DNA of 10,829 nucleotides from Oxalobacteraceae bacterium UBA7693. Its GTDB lineage: Bacteria; Pseudomonadota; Gammaproteobacteria; Burkholderiales; Burkholderiaceae_D. Positions 1-5,671 of the stretch are shown here, piece by piece. Position 1 is the first letter of the stretch; every line of letters starts with the position of its first letter. Under the pieces are notes generated by a model, which did no database searches, was not told where the DNA came from, and worked only from the letters and a program-made list of their open reading frames with translations. Location: NCBI GenBank assembly GCA_002482715.1, contig DLGN01000398.1, positions 41,601-52,429 on the forward strand, read 5' to 3'. Made by a program: the position numbers and the translations under genes.

Positions 1-80
1 CCGGCACCTGCCAGTACCAGACAAGGGCCATCCATATAATTAACTGCATCGCGTTGGGGTTGATTGAGACCGTGAGACAT
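1..80 (-). CDS. rep: ATP-dependent DNA helicase Rep/UvrD-type, N-terminus (partial)
   Basis: Only the first 26 codons are inside the window; the gene runs off the left edge. Reading the complement from the ATG at 80-78 gives a peptide starting MSHGLNQPQRDAV and ending GPCLVLAGAG. This matches the start of superfamily 1A helicases of the Rep/UvrD/PcrA group: the Q motif (LNxxQ.xAV) followed by the beginning of Walker A (LAGAGSGKT in the family). The GPCLVLAGAG wording is closer to Rep than to UvrD. Rep is a 3'-5' helicase that helps replication forks pass protein roadblocks. An in-frame stop lies shortly upstream, so the ATG is a reasonable start, with a TTG at 92 as a weaker alternative. The gene is divergent from the injection-system operon and is probably ordinary chromosomal flank. 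Only 26 residues are visible, so a close paralogue cannot be excluded. Confidence 0.8.
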   Translation of the reverse strand, partial: MSHGLNQPQRDAVNYMDGPCLVLAGA

Positions 81-246
81 GAAGACGACCAATTGCTATT
101 AAGGCGTCATTGTACTCTTTTGCGATCTGAGGGCAGAGAAAGAAAGCCGAAAATCATCTCACTAATTCTGCTAATACTAAGCTAGCGTCAATTTAATTTA
201 GCTCGTTTGGCTCTTTCGGCTCAATGAAGCAACAAACCAATAAACC

Positions 247-260
247 CACTGTTAACAGTG
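247..260. repeat. 14-bp perfect palindrome (CACTGTTAACAGTG)
   Basis: CACTGTTAACAGTG reads identically on both strands; symmetry stops at the next base on each side. It could be a dimeric regulator's operator, since it lies between divergent genes, 167 bp upstream of the rep start. No known operator consensus is recognised with certainty, so function is inference. Confidence 0.4.
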
Positions 261-298
261 ATTCCAAACACAAATGCAGCACAAACACGACACGCCAT

Positions 299-358
299 CA
301 CTTGGCACAAGTTTTGCTCAGCTTGATTACTTGATTTGAATCGCAAGCTGGCCAAGTG
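299..358. repeat. Nested inverted repeats (potential long hairpin)
   Basis: Outer arms CACTTGGC (299-306) and GCCAAGTG (351-358) pair over 8 bp. Inner arms CAGCTTG (319-325) and CAAGCTG (344-350) pair over 7 bp. The right arms abut, while the left arms are separated by 12 bases, so the whole folds as one stem of 15 bp with a one-sided bulge and an 18-base loop. No T-run follows on either strand, so it does not look like an intrinsic terminator. It may be a relic of a mobile element, an RNA structure or a protein-binding site. Confidence 0.4.
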
Positions 359-403
359 GTACTGAGAATAAGCAAGTCAGAAACGTATCACCTGCTCACT
401 AGG

Positions 404-419
404 GGCGCCAAACCGCGCC
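404..419. repeat. Short GC-rich hairpin
   Basis: GGCGC (404-408) and GCGCC (415-419) flank a 6-base loop. AGGGG (401-405) and CCCCT (433-437) form an alternative outer pairing. It stands out as GC-rich in an AT-rich leader. No poly-T tract follows, so it is not called a terminator. Role unknown. Confidence 0.25.
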
Positions 420-473
420 AATAAAGCTGTGTCCCCTGGAGATGATTTCAAAAAGTATTTAGGTAAAAGTAAA

Positions 474-506
474 GTTACATGTATAGCCAAAATCTTTACA
501 CGTAAC
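474..506. repeat. Imperfect inverted repeat GTTACATGTA / TACACGTAAC
   Basis: The arms 474-483 and 497-506 pair over 10 bp with one mismatch, around a 13-base spacer. The arrangement resembles a two-half-site operator or a weak stem. No T-run follows. Position is about 290 bp upstream of the first eCIS gene. Confidence 0.25.
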
Positions 507-534
507 CCGCCATCATTTATGCACTACCAGATGA

Positions 535-548
535 TAAAAGATCTTTTA
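535..548. promoter_or_regulatory. 14-bp perfect palindrome (TAAAAGATCTTTTA), candidate operator
   Basis: TAAAAGATCTTTTA is perfectly self-complementary and lies 243 bp upstream of the first eCIS gene in AT-rich DNA. Perfect symmetry of this length is typical of a dimeric repressor or activator site, but no specific regulator can be named from sequence. Together with the palindrome at 647-656 it makes this segment the best candidate for the operon's control region. Confidence 0.3.
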
Positions 549-646
549 GTTGTCTAGATGACTTTTACATGGCGTTGATTGCTTTTGATGAAATTTCAAA
601 AAAAGTCAATCAAAAAACGAGTAACAAGCTGTTGTACTTTTATCAG

Positions 647-684
647 AAACCGGTTTGTTGAAACAATAACTCACGTGCTAATCT
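647..684 (+). promoter_or_regulatory. Weak candidate promoter with overlapping dyads
   Basis: A palindrome AAACCGGTTT (647-656) runs into a second dyad TTGTT-GA-AACAA (655-666). Overlapping them is a -35-like TTGAAA (658-663). A -10-like TAATCT (679-684) follows after 15 bp and is preceded by TG at 676-677, as in an extended -10 element. The spacer is short and the -10 poor, so this is only the best sigma70-like candidate. It would give an untranslated leader of about 100 bases before the cap gene. Overlap of the -35 with a dyad would fit regulation by a bound protein. Confidence 0.22.
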
Positions 685-791
685 AGTAAACATCTTTTTC
701 AATATTTTATAACTACCCATTAAGCCTAATAATTATTGAACTGGTACTTAAATTCAACGATTCAAAAATATAAGCAGATACCAGTTAAATC

Positions 792-1364
792 ATGATTAAT
801 GCGGCAATCACTCATCTGGCAAACCAACTGAATCAGCAATTCAAAAACAACTTCCAATTGCTTGAAGATGTTGTTGTGGTCTCTAACTTGGTTGAACTGG
901 ATGGCTCGGTTGCTGCGAACGCGAATAACAAGCTGGTGCTGACGCTGGTCAATATCGAAAAAGATAGCTTGCCATATCGCCCTCATCAAGCTCATCGCGG
1001 CAATGACAGACTACCGGTACACAGTAGCCCTTTGTATCTGAATTTGTATTTGATGATGTCTGCCAATTTTGGTGCCGGTAATTATGCGGAAGCGCTAAAA
1101 ACTATTTCGCAAGCCATTAGTTTTTTTCAGCAGCAAGCCGTGTTTGACCGGCAAAACAGTCCAGGTCTAGATAGCAGAATTGAGAAACTGATTTTAGATA
1201 TGGAAAATTTAAAAATTCCTGATTTGAACAATTTATGGAGCTTGATGGGTGGTCGTTATTTACCATCGGCGTTTTACAAAGTACGCATGATCACCGTCGA
1301 TGCTGGTGCAATTATTGGTCAGGTGCCGATGATTACCGACCCTAATCAAAACTTTCTTCGCTAG
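792..1364 (+). CDS. eCIS tail terminator / cap protein, Pvc16-like (DUF4255)
   Basis: This 190-aa protein is the size of the DUF4255 (Pvc16 N-terminal) family. It has the family's pattern: an N-terminal helix, then a beta-rich core with SSPLYLNLYLMMSANF (around residues 76-91), a helix YAEALKTISQAISFFQQQ (97-114), and the C-terminal signature LNNLWSLMGGRYLPSAFYKV (146-165) before a final strand. In characterised eCIS particles Pvc16/Afp16 sits at the end of the tube opposite the baseplate and fixes tail length. The ATG at 792 is used because the family match begins there, though no good Shine-Dalgarno is visible. In PVC and Afp this gene comes last; here it is first. Eight bases separate its stop from the next start, which indicates one transcript. 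Confidence 0.85.
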   Translation: MINAAITHLANQLNQQFKNNFQLLEDVVVVSNLVELDGSVAANANNKLVLTLVNIEKDSLPYRPHQAHRGNDRLPVHSSPLYLNLYLMMSANFGAGNYAEALKTISQAISFFQQQAVFDRQNSPGLDSRIEKLILDMENLKIPDLNNLWSLMGGRYLPSAFYKVRMITVDAGAIIGQVPMITDPNQNFLR

Positions 1365-1372
1365 GATCGGTG

Positions 1373-2191
1373 ATGGCACGCTATTTGCCTATGTTCGCAT
1401 TACAAGTCAGACACGAGTTCTTTGAAGGCGATGCGACCGCCGGCAGAATGGGCTTACAGTTCACGCCCGACGCTAACAGCGCCATCACAATGCAACAAGA
1501 GAATTTGCTACTAAGACGAGGTGATGCTGGTTTTGAAATTTGGCAAGAGCAACGAGAGCAACAACAGCAAATAAATCCGGAAGATGAGACGGCATCTGCA
1601 CTTGCTAAACCAACTGGCTATCTAGATTTACGTTTTTTAGTGACGGCAAGTGATCCTGCGTTTAACTCTTACACCGATTGGAATATTGATAAACCAATCC
1701 AGTTTGAAAATGCAGGCTCTTTGCAATTGTCAGCAACAACACAGCTCGCTGACGAAGTAGAAACGAATAATTTTGCCTGGCAGCGGACTCCGTTGCAATT
1801 TAGTTTGCGACTGCATCATGCCTTAGACCAAGGTATGACGCAGTATGAAATTTCATTAAAAGCAAAAGCGCTGCACTGGAAATATTTTTTTACTGGTGCA
1901 GCGGCAAGGAAATCTTTACAGATTATCGATTTAGATAGTGAAAGTAAGGAAGACGGGCTGTCATTTCAACGCTCGTCAGCAGTAGTAAACAGTACGGGAT
2001 TAGCCTTTCTTTCGACAATGCCAATTCCGATGAGAAGCATACCAACACAACGCTTTCAGCTGCGTGAAGAGGGTGCCAATGGTCGAGTGTTAATGCGGCG
2101 AATGCCAAACGCCAGTATCCATCAAATTGGCAAAGAAAGAGTTCCGGGCGGGCAGACACTGGTCGTTGCGGAAATTTACATTCATCAATAA
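1373..2191 (+). CDS. Conserved-looking eCIS-associated protein of unknown function
   Basis: The protein is 272 aa starting at ATG 1373, with AGGA (1363-1366) correctly spaced; the GTG at 1370 is an alternative. I do not recognise a named domain. It has no signal peptide, membrane segment or cysteine. It appears mostly beta: alternating strands such as GYLDLRFLVTASDP (about residues 83-96), PLQFSLRLHHALD and QTLVVAEIYIHQ at the C-terminus. A glutamine-rich, acidic linker lies near residues 60-76 (EQREQQQQINPEDE). The gene is packed between the cap gene and the sheath gene, so a structural role at the cap end of the particle, such as an adaptor between terminator and sheath or tube, is the most economical inference. 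A chaperone or an attached effector cannot be excluded. Confidence 0.6.
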   Translation: MARYLPMFALQVRHEFFEGDATAGRMGLQFTPDANSAITMQQENLLLRRGDAGFEIWQEQREQQQQINPEDETASALAKPTGYLDLRFLVTASDPAFNSYTDWNIDKPIQFENAGSLQLSATTQLADEVETNNFAWQRTPLQFSLRLHHALDQGMTQYEISLKAKALHWKYFFTGAAARKSLQIIDLDSESKEDGLSFQRSSAVVNSTGLAFLSTMPIPMRSIPTQRFQLREEGANGRVLMRRMPNASIHQIGKERVPGGQTLVVAEIYIHQ

Positions 2192-2208
2192 TTTTCAAAG
2201 GAACACAT

Positions 2209-3732
2209 ATGGCTGGCGCGTTTAAAACACCTGGTGTCTATATCATTGAAAAAAATGCCTTTCCCAACTCTGTCGTAGAAGTGGCGACGGCAGTGCCGGC
2301 ATTTATCGGTTACACCAAATTCGCAGATAACAAGGGCACTTCCCTTTCGAATAAACCTTGGCGCATTACATCGATGTCGGAATTTCAGAACTACTTCGGT
2401 GGAGCGCCAGACGATCAATTTGACATCGCGGAAAAGTCTGCTGATGATGCCGTCAGCAATTTCAAAAGTGCTGGCAAAGAATATGTTGTGAAACGCAAAG
2501 GTGGAAAATCAGACACGCAGCGTTTCTACTTATTCCGCAGCATGCAGTTATTCTTTCAAAACGGCGGTGGCCCTTGCTACATCGTTTCAATTGGTGGTTA
2601 CACCAATGAGGGCATCAAGAAAAGTGAATTGCAACTTGGCGTTGACTTGCTCTTGAAAGAACAAGAACCAACGATGGTAGTGATTCCTGATGCGGTGGCC
2701 TTAGAAGAAGGTGACTGTATCGCGATTCAGCAATATAGCCTGAAACACTGCGGCACACAGAAGAATCGTTTCGCCATTCTGGATGTGCACAATGGTTACA
2801 AAGACCGCAAAGATCCACCAGAAGATGTGATCGTTACTTTCCGTGGTGATCTCGGCACTAGCTATCTCAATTACGCAGCCGCCTATTACCCATGGTTGAA
2901 TACGTCGATTATTGCAACGACGGATCTGGACTTCACCAGTTTTAGCGATCTGGCGCAATTGAAAGCACTGCTATTAGCAGAAGCTGGTGGCGACAACGCA
3001 CCAGAAGATCTGAAAAACATCTTGAGCCAAGTCGGTGACGCAGCGCGTGATCCAAATGCAAAAACTTATTTGTCGGATGATGAGCTACATAAGATCTTGT
3101 TTTCTGTCAGCCCAACTTATGCAAATATTTTGCTGGCGATCAAACAAAAGCTCAATCTATTACCACCAGCTGCGGCGATGGCCGGCGTTTACACCATGGT
3201 CGACAACAATCGCGGTGTGTGGAAAGCGCCAGCCAACGTGAGCTTAGCTTCTGTCATTTCACCAGCAGTAAATATCACTCATGATGAGCAAGAAGATCTG
3301 AACGTGACGACTGCTGGTAAATCAATCAATGCGATTCGCAGCTTCATCGGTGAAGGCACTTTGGTTTGGGGTGCTCGTACTTTGGACGGCAATAGTCTGG
3401 ATTGGCGTTACATCAACGTGCGTCGCACCATGATCATGTTGGAAGAATCTTTGCGTCTGGCAACAAAGGCGTATGTGTTTGAGCCAAATGTCAGCGGAAC
3501 TTGGGTCACCATCAAGAGCATGGCAAGTAACTTCCTGACTGGTATCTGGAAACGTGGTGGTTTAGCGGGTGCTAGCCCTGAAGATGCATTCAGCGTACAT
3601 GTGGGCTTGGGCGAGACCATGACTTCCGAAGATATTTTAGAAGGCATCTTACGTGTGACGATTTTGGTTGCACTCAGTCGCCCTGCTGAGTTCATTGAGA
3701 TTACCTTCCAGCAGCAAATGCAAAAATCGTAA
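2209..3732 (+). CDS. Contractile tail sheath protein (eCIS sheath)
   Basis: The protein is 507 aa, with AAAGGA (2197-2202) before the ATG. The N-terminus FKTPGVYIIEK and the C-terminal block RPAEFIEITFQQQMQ are hallmarks of phage tail sheath proteins; these arms link neighbouring subunits. The core has AAAMAGVYTMVDNNRGVWKAP (about 322-342, first 20 typical) and RTLDGNSLDWRYINVRRTM (about 390-408), both classic sheath signatures. The sheath is the outer cylinder that shortens and drives the tube forward. It is longer than the roughly 350-aa PVC sheath type. The extra sequence falls around residues 60-115 and 250-315, probably surface domains. Only one sheath gene is present, whereas PVC and Afp have three. 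The neighbouring genes support eCIS rather than a two-subunit type VI sheath. Confidence 0.95.
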   Translation: MAGAFKTPGVYIIEKNAFPNSVVEVATAVPAFIGYTKFADNKGTSLSNKPWRITSMSEFQNYFGGAPDDQFDIAEKSADDAVSNFKSAGKEYVVKRKGGKSDTQRFYLFRSMQLFFQNGGGPCYIVSIGGYTNEGIKKSELQLGVDLLLKEQEPTMVVIPDAVALEEGDCIAIQQYSLKHCGTQKNRFAILDVHNGYKDRKDPPEDVIVTFRGDLGTSYLNYAAAYYPWLNTSIIATTDLDFTSFSDLAQLKALLLAEAGGDNAPEDLKNILSQVGDAARDPNAKTYLSDDELHKILFSVSPTYANILLAIKQKLNLLPPAAAMAGVYTMVDNNRGVWKAPANVSLASVISPAVNITHDEQEDLNVTTAGKSINAIRSFIGEGTLVWGARTLDGNSLDWRYINVRRTMIMLEESLRLATKAYVFEPNVSGTWVTIKSMASNFLTGIWKRGGLAGASPEDAFSVHVGLGETMTSEDILEGILRVTILVALSRPAEFIEITFQQQMQKS

Positions 3733-3747
3733 AGGCAACTAGTCACG

Positions 3748-3804
3748 CCTTCCTTGCAACGACGCTGACCTGCATCGAATACAGCGAAGGTGGTTCAACT
3801 TTTT
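3748..3804 (+). other. Hairpin and T-run in the sheath-tube gap (possible attenuator or mRNA processing site)
   Basis: The 98-bp gap after the sheath gene is the longest inside the operon. CGCTG (3763-3767) can pair with CAGCG (3782-3786) around a 14-base loop. An outer CCTT (3748-3751) can pair with AAGG (3787-3790), but 11 bases separate it from the inner stem on the left. A run of five T follows at 3800-3804, about 13 bases after the stem, which is too far for a textbook intrinsic terminator. It could reduce read-through, protect the 3' end or separate expression of tube from sheath. No clear promoter was seen in the gap. Confidence 0.25.
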
Positions 3805-3830
3805 AAACTAATTTATTGAAGAGGTTTGTT

Positions 3831-4289
3831 ATGGCAGATGATGGATCAAAACAATCAGCAAACGTGTGGCCTTTACCAAAATTCTATTTCCGCGTGAAAT
3901 GGGATTCAAACGAGATGTCGTTTCAAGAGGTATCTGGCTTAGATATCCAATCCGAAGAGATCAAATACCGCCATGGCAATAGCCCGGTTTTCTCTGTGAT
4001 CAAAATGCCGGGCATGAAAAAATACGGCAATATCACCATGAAAAAAGGGGTATTTAAAGGTGATAACAAGTTCTGGGATTGGCTCAATCAGATCAAGCTC
4101 AACACCATTAAACGTGTGCCAGTGACAATCAGTTTGTTGGATGAAGAAGGCAACGATACGATGGTATGGACATTGACGAATGCATGGCCAACCAAAATTT
4201 CCAGTACCGATCTGAAATCCGAAGGCAATGAAGTGGCGATTGAATCGATTGAAATCGTGCACGAAGGCTTAACGATCGCCAATAAGTAA
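3831..4289 (+). CDS. Tail tube protein 1 (gp19-like, Pvc1/Afp1-type)
   Basis: The protein is 152 aa from ATG 3831, preceded at ideal distance by GAAGAGG (3818-3824). A TTG at 3816 would add five residues that overlap this ribosome binding site and is unlikely. The sequence has the T4-like tube pattern: FYFRVKWDSNEMSFQEVSGL (residues 18-37) forms the first hairpin, a K-rich turn with MPGMKKYGNITMKKG (about 59-73) follows, then WDWLNQIK. The C-terminus is TNAWPTKISSTDLKSEGNEV (about 116-135) leading into VAIESIEIVHEGL. Such proteins form hexameric rings stacked as the inner tube that carries cargo and is pushed through the target membrane. The strong ribosome binding site fits a major structural subunit. 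Confidence 0.93.
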   Translation: MADDGSKQSANVWPLPKFYFRVKWDSNEMSFQEVSGLDIQSEEIKYRHGNSPVFSVIKMPGMKKYGNITMKKGVFKGDNKFWDWLNQIKLNTIKRVPVTISLLDEEGNDTMVWTLTNAWPTKISSTDLKSEGNEVAIESIEIVHEGLTIANK

Positions 4290-4297
4290 TCATTCTC

Positions 4298-4765
4298 ATG
4301 ACAGGTGAATATTTTGAGGGAGGCTACCCTCCTCCAGCGTTTTATTTCACAGTCACCTTTGGCAATGGTTCACAGGTGCCAGATGCTTCGTTCAGCGAAG
4401 TATCTGGCATTGCATTAGAAATGGAAACCGAAGCAGTCGTCGAAGGTGGTGAGAATCGTTTCATTCACCAGTTACCAAAAAGTATTAAGCATCCGAATTT
4501 AGAACTCAAGCGCGGCATTACCATGCTCAATTCGCCCTTAGTTAAGTGGTGCAAAGATACTTTAGAAGGTGATTTCATTAAATTGATCGTACCGCAAACC
4601 ATCGTGGTCAAACTCAATGGCTCGGAAGGTGAAGTATTACGCGCTTGGGCTTTCATTAATGCGTATCCGATTAAATGGGATATCGAAGGCTTCAATGCGA
4701 CCAAGAATGAAGTGGCAATCGAGAAAATGACGTTTGCCTATACCTATTCTAAACGCAGCAAATAA
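4298..4765 (+). CDS. Tail tube protein 2 (gp19-like, Pvc5-type tube initiator)
   Basis: This 155-aa protein has the same fold signature as tube protein 1: PPAFYFTVTFGN, ASFSEVSGIALEMETEAVVE, LELKRGITM, then RAWAFINAYPIKWDIEGFNA and the closing VAIEKMTFAYTYS. It is clearly a divergent paralogue rather than a recent copy. PVC and Afp likewise encode a second tube-like protein (Pvc5) that forms the first ring on the spike and baseplate, and this gene is next to the hub genes, which supports that role. The start is eight bases after the upstream stop and has no obvious Shine-Dalgarno, suggesting translation coupled to tube protein 1 and lower output, as expected for an initiator ring. Confidence 0.9.
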   Translation: MTGEYFEGGYPPPAFYFTVTFGNGSQVPDASFSEVSGIALEMETEAVVEGGENRFIHQLPKSIKHPNLELKRGITMLNSPLVKWCKDTLEGDFIKLIVPQTIVVKLNGSEGEVLRAWAFINAYPIKWDIEGFNATKNEVAIEKMTFAYTYSKRSK

Positions 4766-4777
4766 GTGAAACAGACC

Positions 4778-4942
4778 ATGGCTATCGAGATTAAAGAACT
4801 GATTATCAAAACGACGATAGTGAATCGTCCTGTCGATAAGGATGACGATAGCTATCTGGACAAAAAAGTCATCAAAGAAGAAATTTTGGCAGAGTGTCGC
4901 CAACTGATGCAAAACATTCTTCGTGAACGCCGGGAGCGCTAG
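4778..4942 (+). CDS. Small DUF5908-type protein (Pvc6/Afp6 position)
   Basis: The 54-aa protein begins MAIEIKELIIKTTIVN and ends with an amphipathic, basic helix (about residues 35-54, ILAECRQLMQNILRERRER). The N-terminal M(A/P)IEIRELVI-like strand is the hallmark of DUF5908, a small family found almost only in eCIS loci between the tube genes and the LysM gene, exactly as here. Its molecular job is not established; a baseplate-assembly or chaperone role is inference. A GTG at 4766, in frame just after the previous stop, would add four residues, but the family normally begins at the MxIEI methionine. The stop is two bases before the next start, so translation is probably coupled. Confidence 0.8.
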   Translation: MAIEIKELIIKTTIVNRPVDKDDDSYLDKKVIKEEILAECRQLMQNILRERRER

Positions 4943-4944
4943 TC

Positions 4945-5622
4945 GTGTCCGGGCAAAAAACACTATTAAAGATCTCAGGCTGTAGTGTTGCCAAAAATGG
5001 CAGCATCAGTGTTGATAGCGCGCGTCCAGTGTTTCAAGCATTGATTAACCCGTCTGGCTATGGTCACGATTACAGCATTAAATATTCGAAAGCGCAGACC
5101 TTGGGGCAAGCCGGTAGCGAAGCCAAGTTTCATGCAAGTCAGCCGGAAAAACTCAGCTTAAAAGAACTGGTTCTGGACGGCACGGGTGTCGTTCCTGGCA
5201 CCACCAAAACTGTCAAGCAACAAGTTGAATCCCTACGTGATGCGGTCTATACCTATGTCGGTGACAATCATGAAGCGCCGATCGTGCAAGTACTGTGGGG
5301 TAGTTTAATTTTTTATGGTCGGGCCGAAGGCCTCAAGTTTGACTACACCTTGTTCAAACCGAATGGCGAACCGCTACGCGCCAAGATTTCCCTGACCTTT
5401 GTTGAATACATCAGCCCACAACAGATCGTTAAAGAAGAAGGCGACAACTCCCCAGACCTAACTCATTTGGTCGTTGTTCAGGCTGGTGACACCTTGCCTC
5501 TATTGTGTGAACGCATCTATCGCGATAGTGCCTATTACATGGAGGTAGCAAGATTTAATGGACTTAGTTCTTTTCGACATCTACAACCCGGTACCAATTT
5601 ACGCTTTCCGCCCTTAGCGTAA
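4945..5622 (+). CDS. LysM-containing baseplate hub / tube adaptor (Pvc7/Afp7-like)
   Basis: The 225-aa protein starts with GTG 4945, with GGGAG (4932-4936) inside the end of the preceding gene. Residues 1-160 match the CIS tube-adaptor family: LINPSGYGHDYSIKYSKAQT, PEKLSLKELVLDGTGVVPG, and PIVQVLWGSLIFYGRAEGLK followed by LFKPNGEPLRAKISLTFVEY. The C-terminal part (about 172-224) is a LysM module: VVQAGDTLPLLCERIYRDSA, then a helix, NGLSSFRHLQPGTNLRFPPL. The architecture corresponds to phage T4 gp53/gp54-like and P2 gpX-like parts that connect spike, tube and wedge. In these machines the LysM is generally a structural module rather than a free cell-wall binder. The gene is placed directly before the spike gene, as in PVC. 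Confidence 0.9.
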   Translation: MSGQKTLLKISGCSVAKNGSISVDSARPVFQALINPSGYGHDYSIKYSKAQTLGQAGSEAKFHASQPEKLSLKELVLDGTGVVPGTTKTVKQQVESLRDAVYTYVGDNHEAPIVQVLWGSLIFYGRAEGLKFDYTLFKPNGEPLRAKISLTFVEYISPQQIVKEEGDNSPDLTHLVVVQAGDTLPLLCERIYRDSAYYMEVARFNGLSSFRHLQPGTNLRFPPLA

Positions 5623-5671
5623 GTTGGTTTGTGATGACGATTTTAATCACGTATTTTTGAAAAGAGCACAC

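Larger units (their letters stand above)
81..791. other. 711-bp intergenic region between rep and the eCIS operon
   Basis: No frame here looks like a real gene: short frames on both strands are interrupted by stops and none gives a recognisable protein. The stretch is AT-rich, especially from 430 to 791, and must hold the start signals for both divergent transcripts. It contains perfect palindromes at 247-260 and 535-548, a shorter one at 647-656, a nested pair of inverted repeats at 299-358, a GC-rich hairpin at 404-419 and an imperfect dyad at 474-506. No tRNA, insertion-sequence end or CRISPR repeat was seen. Confidence 0.7.

Noticed and set aside
299..358. Intrinsic terminator for either flanking gene
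   Set aside because: No T-run follows the stem on either strand, and both flanking genes are transcribed away from this region.
81..791. CRISPR array or tRNA gene in the leader
   Set aside because: No regularly spaced direct repeats and no cloverleaf-compatible sequence with a TTCGA-type arm and acceptor pairing were found.
762..995. Antisense open frame overlapping the cap gene
   Set aside because: Its translation has no recognisable domain and it lies opposite a clear DUF4255 gene; it is a by-product of that gene's codon pattern.
1923..2198. Antisense open frame over the end of the unknown gene
   Set aside because: No domain, no ribosome site, and the + strand frame is long, well initiated and fits the operon.
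3939..4262. Antisense open frame over tube protein 1
   Set aside because: His- and Phe-rich low-information translation, opposite a well-supported tube gene.
4637..4963. Antisense open frame over the DUF5908 gene
   Set aside because: The + strand 54-aa frame has a family signature and tight spacing; the antisense frame has neither.
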